64,000 nucleotides of DNA from Rhea pennata (taxonomy: Eukaryota > Chordata > Aves > Rheiformes > Rheidae), in contig NC_084669.1 in the NCBI RefSeq assembly GCF_028389875.1, forward strand, positions 7,649,501 through 7,713,500. The letters are read 5' to 3'. Each line of letters begins with the position of its first letter. Within the stretch, counting starts at the first letter, position 1. Positions 51,749-64,000 of the stretch are shown here, piece by piece. The notes beneath the pieces are model-generated. The model saw nothing but the letters and a program-made list of their open reading frames with translations, was not told the DNA's origin and made no database searches. The position numbers and the translations under genes are program-made.

Positions 51749-52962
51749 AACAGAGTGGACTCCTGATTTTGTTAAACTTGGTGAAAATCTTACTGTTACC
51801 TTTAACTGAGTGAGCATTTCATTTTTATTGGTATGAAAGAGTAATAGTTTTTCAACAGAAATCTTCAGGTTACCCTATAAATAAATAGCATATACTTCCT
51901 GTCTTTCTTACAAATGGCAGAAGAGTGGGTGCAAAATGATCTTGAATTATTAGTATAACTGACCTGAAGTAGTTTTGTAGCTGGAAGCATACCTTGCATT
52001 GATTACATAATGCCTTGCCTACTCTCAAGATGCACTGTTTTTCTAAGTATGGAGAGTGGTAGCACTTTTGTCTGTGATTCCAGCAGTGTAGAAAACAGTG
52101 AATCACGAGTAATGTAATTGCCCAGAAAAGAATCTCATTTCATACTAACTGCTGTACTTAACCTGGTAGTCATGTTCACTTTCTTTAGGTCATTCTTCTG
52201 ATGGATAAATTAGTTTTCTATGACTCATAGAAACTATCTTTTGCTTATTCTTATACCCAGGAAGCACGTATGAACTGAACGTATGAAGTTTTTATTGGTT
52301 ATATGAATGTAAAGTAATGGAAAAAGTAGTCTTGCTCAACTACAGATGTACTGATTCTTGAACTTTCTCTGTATGCATCTACATCTATTTTCCTGTTGCT
52401 GTCTTGGACTTATGAATGGGATCACGATTCTTAAGTAATGCTACAGTTATGGAAAAAGATAGCTAGACAATCTCCTGGATTCCAGTTTATTCTGTTACTT
52501 TCAAACTATTTGTGCTTGCTTTTCACTCTTGTACTTCATAGATCATCAAATCATATGCATCATCAGATATTTAGATACTGCTAGTAGTAGGAATTATGCA
52601 GAAGTGTTGACTAATACAAAATGCAGACAGCTCTAAGCAGTACTTATTTCTAATTTTTATACTAATGTTTTCTAATGTTTATTTAGTAGTGAAAAATAAA
52701 ATGTATCCATTCCAGATTTTCTTAGGTTTGTCTTCTCTAAAGAAGTTGAAGACCACAAGAGAGAAAGTTGCTATTAATCTTGAAGTAGTCAAGTTAGATA
52801 ATGTAGATTGATTAGGACTTATGGTGTGCCTTTAAATTCTGATTTCAATTAATACTGTATTTGAGATAATACTCCAGGAATAGTCATAGTTCTGTATTCA
52901 GAAAGGCAGCAAGTTTCTTGGAAACATCTTCTGTAAATATGAATTTAAGAAATACAGAAATT

Positions 52963-52990
52963 GCATTTGATATTTTGCATTTGATATTTT
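52963..52990. repeat. 14-bp perfect tandem duplication
   Basis: GCATTTGATATTTT occurs twice head to tail in intron 3. Confidence 0.88.
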
Positions 52991-55943
52991 CCAGAGTAAA
53001 TATTTTTAGATAAAACACCACATCCAGCAGCACATACAACTTTATATTTGCAATAGCTATTTCAGAAGCCCACAGATGTACTATGAAATAATGTAACTGA
53101 AATGATTTCATCATTAAGATAACTTAGGATAACTGTCACTTTTGTAGGAACTCCACTTACAGTTTTCCCTCTTCATTCTGAACATTCCTTTGTGAATACT
53201 GGAGTAATTGAAGGGGAAGATCAGTGATACCCATCTTTAAATATTGTATTTTGAATGTGTGTGTGTATGTATGTGTGCACATATGTATGTAGGTCACGAT
53301 CTTCATTCTTTCTGTGAGGTTATGCTAACACATGTTTTTTTTTCAAGTAAATTCATCAGTAACTTTGATATTATTGTAGGCAAGCTAGTTGATACACTTT
53401 AATAAAAACAAAAGGAATTTTTAAGCCTTTCATAATGGTAAATTTCTTTTCTCAGCGATTAAGGGAAACTTAAAGGTATTCTAATATAGTAATATGTGAA
53501 TGTAAAATGTGAAATGTAAATCAAATTCGACACATACTGAAATGAATTGCCTGAAGATACTGAACTATAATGTCAAAATCTGAAGTAACTGTAAAACATT
53601 AATTTGTAAATATAAGTAGTTAAATGCCTCACAGTTGGCATTTCAGTCTGCTTATTTAACAGTCTGCCATTTCAGAGTTTAATCCTATCAAAAGAAAGGA
53701 GGAGGATTAAAGCAAGAGAAGCTTTTTGAAAATGTCACTTTTTATGAAAATTCGTGGTCCTGTAAAATTTGATAATATTTGTAAATACAATGGGGAATAG
53801 TTCTGAGATTTGCGTCTTACATAATATTCTGTAATCCGTCTTTCAAATAAACTTGAAGGCCATCAGGATTTTTTCTGTCTCATGCTAAATATTTAAACAT
53901 TTTGACTGCAGGCTTCAGAAAGCCTTTTCTGTGATTTAATGAGAGTTTTTGTGTAAAAATGCACTGTAGTTCTGCACTTTCCAGAGACTATTGAATACAA
54001 ACAACTTAAAAACAAAACCTCACCTTTTTTGTGCATCCGTATTCTGATAGCTGTTAAGACTATGGCCTCATTACTCCCGTCACCATCAGGCCAATACTTC
54101 TTCCCTGCTTATAAATTATTAAATCATTAGGAAGCTATGATATATGCTGTTCTTGGGCATGTGTACCTTCACCTGGGGATGCCTTACACAAAAGCAATGG
54201 TAGAAAGCAGAGCATCCCACACCTTAATGCATTTGCCAGCAGAATACACTAAATGCATCATGTGTATCCGAGCCTGTAATTTTCCTTTTGTGCGTTTTCC
54301 TTCTCCTTGTCCAGGCTGGAAGTTGTGATCCTTCCTGTGCTGCCATTGAAATGGTAGAGTTTTGCAAAGGTTTTGACTGCTTGCAATGCACGTGACTAGC
54401 TGAGTTTCAAATCTAAAATACTAGATAAAAAGATTAATGAAGAGAATAACTTGAATGGGAAACATTTGTAATGGGCAGGGCTTTATGTTGTGTGTGTATG
54501 AATGTGCATGTGTATGCACATACCTGTACCTTCCTGAACCCCTACTTTAAGATCTGTTAACAGAACTCATCCATATTACTCAGGTTTTGCAGAAATGTTC
54601 TTTGGCCAAATATTTCTCTTAAGTAGTGAAATAAATCTGTTTTAAGCCATGTAATTGAGATTTAGATGGGAATTTGTAGCTGAGTTGTAGCTGCGGCTGC
54701 TATCAGTGATCTTCTGTCTCTATTTGGCAGGGTCTTCTTACTTCATATTTTGCAGGATATTGCTCTCTAATCACAACACTGTCTCTTTTGTGATTTTTTT
54801 TTTCCAAAAAAAGTCATGAAAGAGGTGCGAGCATTTTGAATGATGATGTTGGGTGAATTCACCTTTGAAGACCTCTCTGTATGACTTCTAGGGCAAAAAT
54901 TACATAATATAAAAAAATACAAGAATACACAATATATAATACAATTACAATACAATAATATAATTACATAAGTAACCTTTCAGCTTGATCAGGGATTAAT
55001 ACTTCTGTTTTTTTTCATGATTTTTACTGAGCTGATAACTTTTATTTTAGCCTTGTGTTTTTTTTTTCCATAAAGATTACTTACATGATGACCAATCTGT
55101 ATTACAAAATCTTTGAGTTGCCTTTATTTTTACTGGCATATCTTTCAAATCCACCTGATAGTACCTAGTTTGAATAGGATTTTTTTTTTTTCCTTGTCAT
55201 GGTTTAAATAGAACTTCACATTTAAAAGGCACCAATTTTAAGTAGATAGTACATGATGGAGTTTACAACCATTTCTAAGGCAAAGGATGAGCAACACTGT
55301 TTCAGTATTTCTAGATATATTATGATTTTTTTTTGTGTGTGTGTGTGGTGTTCTTGTCATCTGTTCTGTTGCCTGTCCAAATATTGGATGCAGGGAAGAG
55401 TTTTAAGTAGATTTTGCAGCAGCTGTGTTTCTCTTTTGCAATGAAATTGATTTACAGTGATAGCTGATATTGCTAAATAAATAGATGGCCGATGCAGGAA
55501 AGCTAACTTTGTTTGTATAAACAGTATGGCCTATTGTGAGAGAGATAAGTGTTTTATTGACCAGAGTAAACCAAATGTATTCTGGGTAATTCAGTATATT
55601 TATGGAATGACTTTCTAAACTATTCAGTTGTGTCCTATTGGAAAGTTCTACAGCAAAATGAGCCAGCAACTCCGACTGATTGTTGCAGATGATGTGAGTG
55701 GAGAGAGGAGACCAGGGAGAGTGACAAGTTCAGGCCTCTCCTTTCTTTTTAAAATGTTGTTTTGTTAATGAATTATCTATGGAACTTTTTTCTGAAGAAC
55801 ATACTTTCCTAAAGTATATATTTGGTTTTGGGATGTAGTTTTGGTTTGTATATGCAGTTATTTACAATGGTTTTGTATATGCAGTTGCCAAACTCTTTAG
55901 AACTATAAATCTAACCCACGTTTTCAGTAATCTGATAGATTTT

Positions 55944-56073
55944 CATAGAATGGTAAGGTTGGAAGGGACCTCTGGAGATCATCTAGTCCAACCCTCAGCA
56001 TAGCCCCATATAGGGATTGAACCCTGACCTTGGTAGTAGCAGCAGCACACTCTAGCCAACTGACCTAAACCAG
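55944..56073 (-). mobile_element. tRNA-derived SINE with CR1 tail (TguSINE1-like)
   Basis: On the minus strand the element opens with a tRNA-like head: GGTCAGTTGGCTAGAG resembles the A-box region of tRNA-Ile, and GGTTCAATCCC matches a B box. It then passes through TATGGGGCTATGCTGAGGG into the CR1 3' tail (GGACTAGATGATCTCCAGAG, then CCTTCCAACCTTACC) and ends in ATTCTATG. This matches the architecture of the CR1-mobilised, tRNA-Ile-derived SINEs described from songbirds. The length of about 130 bp fits a near full-length copy. It is antisense to PDZD8 in intron 3. Box A is degraded, so present polymerase III activity is doubtful. The edges are approximate by a few bases. Confidence 0.87.
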
Positions 56074-57508
56074 TTTCCCATCTTTGTAACTTTTGGAAAT
56101 TCTAATTTAGTTCTTTTCTACTGAAACACAGGAGGAAATTATATAACATAAACAATCCTAATACCACTGAAATAAATTGAATTATGGTAAGTCTCTGCCG
56201 GGCAATTAACTGTTAAAAAAAAAAAAAAATCATATTCAAAGCATAAAGTAGGGAAGATGCAGAATTTAGAGGGACCTTCATATAAGGCACATTTCTCTTT
56301 TTGTATCAATTTTAAATTTAACTTAACTGTTTGTGTGAAGTGCATTATAGTTGAGCAATTTTTCTTTTTTTCCCCAGAACGAATTGAGTATCTAATTTAG
56401 AAAGCCTCTAAATTAGAGTAGTTGTCTTGCTAACCTGATTATCCATTAATAAAAATTTGTCTAAATATTAGTCATAAGACAAGACTAGGGTTAGTGTGTG
56501 TGTATTTCTTTTTTGTATGAAGTGCGACATAAAGGTTAAGTTCTTATCCAACCAATCAACTAGCAAAGCTTGTTCAAATCAAAGTATGCTTTGTTTTCTT
56601 AGTTTTGTTTTATTTCGGTGCACTCTAAAATACTTGCTTAAACACAAATATACATGACCATCTTTGAAAAAAATAAGTTGTCATCTTCACTGGTTTGTAC
56701 TTTTTTCTTCTTGGGTCTAGTTTACTTTTAAAATATATTTTCTCAAAGCTATTTTAGAAATGTTAATCTCTTTCTGAAGTACTGACAGGGGAGTCTTCAG
56801 GTTGTGAGACTTTTTCTGTAAATGAGGTAACACTTAGACTGAAACTATCACTTATTTTTATGGATTTTAGATATGAAAACTTTTCAGTGGAAAAATAAAT
56901 TAGGACCTAATAATGGATTTTTTGCCTAAAATTGCCAATTCAGTGTAATGGGATTCCACATCAGTCTGCAGTTACTCATTCGTATAATTATAAATGATTG
57001 ACGTTTTGGGTTTAATTTGATAATCTATAGACTGAATATTACTGTTAATTAGCACATAGAAACTAATTCTCATCTTGCATGCACAGATTCTCTTGATATT
57101 AACTTCATTGACTTAAGTCCATAGCTTTGAATTTATACTACATACATAAAGCAAAATCCAGCCCATTTACCTTAATATATGTTACAATTGTTAAAATAAC
57201 TGTCAGTGTAAATTTGTTGTACTATACTTTTACAGACGGTGCTTTTTTTTGTTCCTCTGTCTTTGCTACTTGTGTTGTAAATGTATCTGTAGCTGTTAAA
57301 TCATTTCTCTATCACGGTAATGCTTGAATCCAAGGAGAGATTTCAAAGAACTCATTGAAACATTAAATCATTAAAGCTATTACATCTATGGAAGATTAAC
57401 CAGCTGCTACGCGGTAGAATGTAGTTGTCATTAATGTTCTCTTACCCAATCAGGACCTAGCCATGTTGTGGGCCACATGTGAAACTGTTGCCTTCTGTTT
57501 GTGAACAA

Positions 57509-57526
57509 TTTTTTTTTTTTTTTTTT
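57509..57526. repeat. Poly(T)18 tract
   Basis: Eighteen consecutive T on the sense strand of intron 3, followed by an A-rich stretch. Confidence 0.85.
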
Positions 57527-60500
57527 GAAAACAAAAAAGATTAAGAAGAAAGCCCACCTTAAAAGGTTTAATTACTAAAGAAAAACGTGTTTTATGGTCT
57601 GTACCTATGGAGAAAGAGAGTCTATGGGGTAGAAAGAAAGACTCTCAGAACTGGGACCAGTGGCTGTGAGTTAAAATATTCATTAAGATGTAATTGATCA
57701 TTTGCACTTTGTGCTCGTATGCTCTCCTAAAACCAGTTAACTTTAAAATTTATGTAGGCTTTGACATACGAAAAAATTAATATAGGGGTATTTTTTCATG
57801 TGAGTTGCTCTGTGGTTACTTGTCTCTGAGTATACTTTAACCCCACAGTAAGTTATTTGGAAGTTCATCTTGCAATTAAAAAAAAGAAATTATATAGTAG
57901 TTTCAGCAGATTGTTGCAGGGTAGGAAGGTGCCTGCTGTTATCATAGAACAGCTGATGTTTAACCTCTTACAAGTCAGTGTCCTCAGTAATCTGTTGTAG
58001 TCCTTGTTCCATATACCCCACCCTACTCATAAGACTGTGAATATGAGTAACTTCACCTGGGTGAAATATAGGAATAAAGCATGCATGTCAAATTAGACCT
58101 CCCCGCATAAAATACAACTTGATAATCTATCCCATTAAGGTACTGGTATCATCTTTAGTAAAACACTATGCACTAGGAAAAATTTTTTTTTTAATCTTAC
58201 GAGTGTCAAAAAAATCGTTTACTGTATGGGCATCCAAGTTAAGATCATCTTCTTGGCAATGTAAGTGTTGAAGGATTTAAGCGGCTGAGAACTTTTAATA
58301 TCCCTAAAAATCTCTTACTTTATCTGGACCTCAGCTAGGATGAAAGACCTAACAAGAAGTCAAAAACTCTGCAGGGAGCTAGTCATAACAACTCGAAGAA
58401 TATTGCAAGGACTTCGGTAGTGTGAGTACATAGTTAAGATAATGCAAGACAAATAAGAGTGGCCTTCTAAGGCCATCTGTTCCTTGACCAGATGGTTAAG
58501 GAAGGAGAAGTTGAAGGAAATATAACGTTCAAGGCCAGAAGACCTTGATGTGAATTGTCAGGAAAGAGGAAATTAAGCCTCCAACAGTAAAAGAGGGGTA
58601 GATTGTAAGTTTCCAAAGCTCATTCAAAAACATGAGCTTCAGGCAATAAAAAAGGAGGGGGAACAATACAACATTCCTTGCTTTATTTTTCATGGAATTA
58701 AGAACAACTTTAAAGTTTATTTTGTAGCTAAAAGTTTTTAAATACATGTAATACTTTTTTTTAAAGCTGAATCCAAGTATTAATGAAACTCTCATGTTTG
58801 CTACATCATAAATGTGTTGTGGTGCACTATTGTACTTGATAAAGCAGAACCTGAATTGCCAAGTAAATGAGCCACTATCTTCAGGACAAAAAGATGGTGC
58901 TTCAGTTTCTCTTTTCTGCTTGGTGCTTTAGGAGACATTGCAACTAATTAAAAATTCATATTATAGTAAATGGATGTGTCTCCCTAAATAGTTTGTATCC
59001 GTTTTTGCAGCCAACTTGCTGTTGCTTGTTTTAACATAGAAGACTATTTGTCTGAGTAACTGAATTTGACTGCAGTAGGAAAAAAACTATAATCTTTGCT
59101 GACATTTTGTACAGCAGTACTATAGTAATAGAACTTATTCCATGGTTCTTACTACTGTCTTTGACTATAATATGGTAGTATTGTGAAAGGTAAGACTAAG
59201 ATTTTAAATAGATCACTATGTAAAGTTTACATTACGTGACTTTTTTCACCATATGACTTGTTTTTGAATCTGTTGTTATTAACACTTACTTGTGACTTGG
59301 AATTCTTTTTAAAGAAGTACTTGGTAGAAGGGAAATTGACAGAATCAAAATAATAGTTCATATTTTTACTGTGGAAGTATTCTAAAAGTACTGCAATAAA
59401 TTGTTCTTTAGGGCATGGCCTCACTGGATAAGTGTAAACAATTTACATGTTTATAGTTTTTTGAAGTGTAATAGCATCTACTGAAAAGACACTTCCTCTT
59501 GTCTCTGTAGTTACTTCATAGTTTTCAATTTGAACAAGTAAAGCTACTGAGTAGCTTTTTACTATCAGTTTATCAAGAGCCTGCAAATATATCTTGCATT
59601 TAAATTTGGATTTATTTGTTATGGATTGTCTGATGCTTTCACATTTTTTCCAGTAGTATGTCAAGTGATTCTACTCAATTTTATCTATCACAGTTCTCTA
59701 TGCTATTGCTGCTAGGGCTATACTAAAGGAGAGGTAGAGAGAGCTTGTGTATGAAAATGAATGTCTAGTCAAATCCTAATTAAAAATAAGTCACGCTTTT
59801 CTTTTTTTTTCTTCTTTTAAACTACTACTAAATCATTACAAATGATGGACAACTTTGATAGACTTAGCTACAGTAAAAGTAAACCTGTTGTGTATTGGCA
59901 TATTGGAAAACTACTTTTTTAGTCTGTAAAAGGGATAACTAGACTGTGAACAGTGACTTGCATAAAATGCTAACTTTTTAGCAACCTACTTCAGCAAAGT
60001 GGAGGAATCAGCCAATGGTGTTAGTTTGGCAGCTGCACTATGCCATGAGAAACTGAGGGTGTTTTAAACTACTTAAACTCTAATAAAGAGAGCAGACGGA
60101 AACAACTAAAAAAAGCTGAAAGGTAGATGGATTGATACGTACTAAATGGTGTTCTAGACCAGGCATACAGATTTTTCAGTGCTAAGAACAGGTATTAGAG
60201 GGTTGTATGAAGTGAAAGGGCCCTGAACAGACTGATTATTGCAGGTTAGTAACTGAATATATTCTGTTGTTGACAGATCATCTATCACTTCTGTAACAGA
60301 AACTTGTTTGGCTTTTCTTGTTGCTCATTTGTATTGTCTATAGATGAATCAAAATATCCAAAAGGATTGCTTGTTTTTAGCTAACAGGCACCATTAAAAA
60401 TTTGTGGCATTCATGTTCTTATCTTTTCCCTTCTCCTTATATCCCACTCAAAATGCATACTGTATGCAAATAGAGATATCCAGTTACTCAGCAGGCCTTT

Positions 60501-62889
60501 AGGGATCGCAAGGATTGTGAATATTATAGGCAGCCAGCAAAAATGCTCTGTTTTTATGAACTCAAATGAATTAACTAGTTTGGATTCTTGGAGTCAAGAT
60601 AATGCAGTGTTAAATGAGTTTTGTCTTACCTTTCTCAAATGTCATAATTTAATTGAATGCGATCTCAAAGTGACTTTTTTTTTCTTTCTCCCTCTTCAAT
60701 CACAACGTGAAACAAACTGAATGTTGCCCTCTGATAGTGTTGGTCTTGCAGGGTGGAGTTCAACGTCTGGAGGAAATACAGAGTGAATGAGAATGTCTGG
60801 AGTATTTCTGTGTCATCCTTATCTTTTTCACTAGCTAGAATAGTGTGATTATTCTATGTCTGTAGAACAACAGGAGGGAAATCTTACCATTTTAGAGAAC
60901 TGCATATCAAGATTATTATAATATTGGTGTGAGATAAGTGATTCTTTCTTTTTTGTAAGGGCTACCAAACATATTAAAAATACATTGAATAATAATTAAA
61001 AAAAAGCTTCAGCACGTGTAATAAGCATTTTATAATGCCAGTGTTGTATGCTATCCAAACATGTATAATGGTGGCAGATAGAAAAGAAAAAGTAATATAC
61101 GTAGGCAGCATAGCAGTTGCCCTGGAAAAGCCTTGGGGGATCAAAAGTGAAATTGCTGATTGTGTCATACAAATGAAATGACTGAAAGGTCATTCCAAAG
61201 TATTAAGATTAGATACAGCAGACTGATACTCTGTGCCTACATATAGGAAGTAATCAGTAGTGAATCATCATTAGTGGTGCATTTTCCTGAATGCAGTCTG
61301 CTAAAAGTCTGACTGCATTAAAATTTAGAGAAGATAACTAGAATCTTTGAACTTTGAATGCCTTTACAAATATTTTAACCAAACGTCAGTATCTTCAGAT
61401 CTCTATTAATATCATGTTTCTATTTTAAGTGTTTGCTTTGAAACAAGCATCAGATCCATTTGCTGTTAATTGAAGCTATGTTTTCCCTTGCTGAAAGGAG
61501 AAAACAAAACCTAATCTCCTCCTAGAAATCTGGTGCTGGATATCTGGAAACAAATTTTTCATTATGAAAACAGTTGTAAAGCTGCTATTATCTAAATAAA
61601 TAACTTATTTTTGGAATCTGTAAACTTTATTCTTCCTCATCATTCATAAATACTGTATCTATATGAACATCAATTGTTCTTCATTGAAATTTAAACAAAA
61701 ATCTCATAGATGATAAATTGACTATGCATTTAAAAGCGTAGACTAACAAGTATAATAAATGACTCCTTATGCTTGAGCAAGTTGATTTTGCTTATCTGAA
61801 GTTCATCAGTGATTACAGTGCTAGTACTGTACAAAAATGCCAGGCGATGCAATGATGATGATTACCACAGCAATGGCAGAAATCTTCTGTTTCCAGATCC
61901 TAGGCTTTTAAATTGCATGTCTTTGGAAACATAGTGAGAATAGACTATATAGCAGCTTCTAAATTAAAAGTATCTTCCCTCACCTTCCACATGTGATTTA
62001 GTGATTTTCACTAATCTCAAATCTGGTACACTTTTGTGATAAATACAGATAAAAATGCACATACTCTACTGCGTTCAGTGAAATATTTAAGAGTGTATCA
62101 AGTTACTTGTTTAAATTGCAAACTGTTCTTCAGTCAGGTGATACTTATATGAAACATGGAATCAAAATCCATTTGAGCTGTATAGCCTTTTATTTGGGAA
62201 CATGAAGAATAAAACATGACAAAGATGATAATTTTATGTGTATTTATGTGTAGCATGTATTTATAATTTCTGGATTTGAGACCTATATATTGACTGTAGA
62301 TTAAGTTGTCCTCTTTATGGATGTGTATACATAAATAAGACAATATGGAAAAGTGATATGCATATTACAAACTGTGTTGATACTAGGATATTTGGACTGT
62401 AGGCACATTAGTAAGAGGAACAGCACAGAAGACGTGAACAGTGAAACCCTTGGGGCTGAGAATGTAACTTCCATTTTATACACATTTTGGAGGTTTTGCT
62501 TTGGTCTTGCTCTAGTCTGTTCCCATGGACTGCACACCTGTTAGTGGTAGGAGTGCATTATCTGTTTTAGTTTAGACTGAAAAGAGTACAATTTGTGCAT
62601 TCCAGGATCACTTCATAATGCAAACCACAGCACAGTAACTGGGAACAATGGGAAGATCGGCTTCAAAAGCATGCACCTGATCTGGACTAAAATGCAGTTG
62701 TAGGCATATGCTTTGAACAACTGTTAAATTGTAAATTCCATCTTGTGTGTTGATTGGTTTGCTTTTGTCTCTTTTGTCTCTTGAATGAGCTAAAAAACAA
62801 TAGAATTTATTTTGTCACTTTTTTCTTTCTTGCACATGGCACAGAGCTTACTTGTAAAAGGTCATCAAGCTGCTTCCTCTCTGGTCTTT

Positions 62890-62894
<5 letters not shown>

Positions 62895-62920
<26 letters not shown>
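62895..62920. repeat. (TA)13 microsatellite
   Basis: Thirteen TA units between a T run and AAATTTTTTT. Self-complementary, and likely unstable in length. Confidence 0.88.
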
Positions 62921-62925
<5 letters not shown>

Positions 62926-62948
62926 TTTTTATTTCCTCTCCTCCCTGC

Positions 62949-62967
62949 CCTCTGGAGATCATCTAGT
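62949..62967 (-). mobile_element. Probable CR1 3'-tail remnant
   Basis: CCTCTGGAGATCATCTAGT is identical over 19 nt to the CR1/SINE 3' tail in the window's other copies. Similarity is lost on both sides, so it is a decayed scrap at most. Confidence 0.5.
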
Positions 62968-64000
62968 AGCAGCTGAGGCCTATGTCAAATTTTATCTCTT
63001 GTGGGTTGGGAATGAGTTGGGTTGCCTCCGGATGGGCTTAAATCATGCAATGAATTTGACACAGAAGTCATTTGATGTAAAGGGCTAAAGATTATGGGGA
63101 AGGCAAGTATATCAGAAATTACTGTAGGAGGAAGAAAAGCCTGGAGCAGTCTTAACTGCTTGTGTTAAGTATTGGAAGAATAAAAACATGGGCAAGATAT
63201 GCAACTCTGATTCCATAGAATAGCTCAAAAGGGAAAAGACATAGTAGCAGTGCTGTGCAAATATGTATTCTTCTATCTAGGTCATTTTAATGTCCTGTGA
63301 TAACTAAAATGAAGTAATTGCATTTGTTTTAATTTTGGCAGTCATCTTTCATCTGTTGCTTTACTTTGGGGTGAAGTTTAATGCTGCATATTTATAAGAT
63401 TAGAATTTTGAGAGAAGGTGCTCTTGAGTTTCTTCACTTTGATGTTAAGAATACAGAAAGGTAAGAAGGAGTTAAGAATTTGGATTTTTTGTTGTTGTTT
63501 TTGCTTTAAGACTGATAGAAATATGTGGTGGGAGAAAGACAAGATTTCGGATGCATGATTTTGACCTGAAGAAGGCTCTTATTCTACATGGCTAAGACAT
63601 GTTAAGGTAAAATACTGCACTCTGTTCAGTGGTGGGAAATTTGGAAGGCTATGATAAGAGCTTTGTTAGTTAAGCCGCCTTGTCAGTGGGACGAATAGTA
63701 AAGTTCAGGAAAGAGAGTTTTGTTAGCCATAATTTCTTTGAAAGCTTCCAGTTTAAAAAAAGAAAAGAAAAAAAGCAAGGAAGTGTATTACTTAACCAGA
63801 TCAACTCTCTAAGCAGCACTTGAGTATAATATCTGTTAATTATTAAAGAGGAAAGCAGGAACAGTGGTGAATAAAAGCAAATAAGGACTATTAACTTAAT
63901 GCTGGAGACCAGGTGTGATAATGAATAACTGCATTGGTTCAGCTGCATAAACAGAGAGAAAGGGATGTCTAACAAGGATAATACTATCAACAGTTGTAGG

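Larger units (their letters stand above)
48072..64000 (+). other. PDZD8: PDZD8 intron 3, partial
   Basis: At least 15.9 kb of intron following donor GTAAAA. I looked for the PDZ-encoding exon (VELIKGN and the HVIIETVAPNSPA-type block) and did not find it before the window ends. It contains a tRNA/CR1 SINE on the minus strand, a probable CR1 scrap (62949-62967), T runs (50388-50412, 51731-51748, 57509-57526) and a (TA)13 tract (62895-62920). No nested gene is recognised. Confidence 0.88.

Noticed and set aside
51749-51790. Candidate PDZD8 exon 4 after T18-AACAG
   Set aside because: The translation does not match the expected PDZ-domain start, and the only nearby GT is a poor donor.
55944-56073. 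A functional tRNA gene on the minus strand
   Set aside because: The tRNA-like head has a degraded A box, no complete acceptor stem, and is fused to a CR1 tail, so it is a SINE.
60740-60790. Acceptor-like TTGCAG followed by a short open stretch (GGTGGAGTTCAACG)
   Set aside because: No adequate polypyrimidine tract, a stop codon follows shortly, and there is no match to PDZD8.
1-64000. CRISPR array, prokaryotic operon, or integrated viral genome
   Set aside because: No regularly spaced repeats, no compact gene clusters, and no recognisable viral or retroviral coding region were seen. All clear mobile DNA is CR1 or CR1-mobilised.

Overview
This is vertebrate nuclear DNA, almost certainly from a bird. 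Retroelements with the 3' end of avian CR1 LINEs (ending in ATTCTGTG-type repeats, no poly(A)) lie at 19432-19908 and 21246-21525. A tRNA-derived SINE with a CR1 tail lies at 55944-56073; that SINE type is known from songbirds, so a passerine is likely. There is no prokaryotic layout: most open frames are short, chance or low-complexity, and the only convincing host gene is split into exons.

The gene is PDZD8, which encodes an ER-anchored lipid-transfer protein at membrane contact sites, on the + strand. Exon 1 (coding 25117-25976) sits in a CpG island and encodes the N-terminal membrane anchor and most of the SMP lipid-binding domain. Exon 2 (45257-45379) and exon 3 (47969-48071) continue the SMP and C2-like region. 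All three join in frame through GT-AG introns, giving the first 362 residues. The PDZ domain, the C1 zinc finger and the C-terminal coiled coil are not encoded here, so the gene runs past the right edge.

Layout: 1-24279 is intergenic, with two CR1 copies in inverted orientation. In other vertebrates the gene upstream of PDZD8 is EMX2, so this stretch may hold regulatory DNA, but no element can be proved by reading. 24280-25116 is a GC-rich promoter without a recognisable TATA box, with CCAAT, GC-box, NRF1-like and CRE-like sites and two short upstream reading frames. 25977-45256 is intron 1 (about 19.3 kb), AT-rich with several long T tracts. 45380-47968 is intron 2. 48072-64000 is the start of intron 3 (at least 15.9 kb), holding the SINE antisense to the gene and a probable CR1 scrap.

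No new multi-gene system is visible. The points most worth following are the upstream reading frame with strong start context next to the PDZD8 start, the inverted CR1 pair, an intronic RNA hairpin, a small element with 14-bp terminal inverted repeats, a 26-nt near-perfect palindrome, and the bias of T tracts along the transcribed strand.
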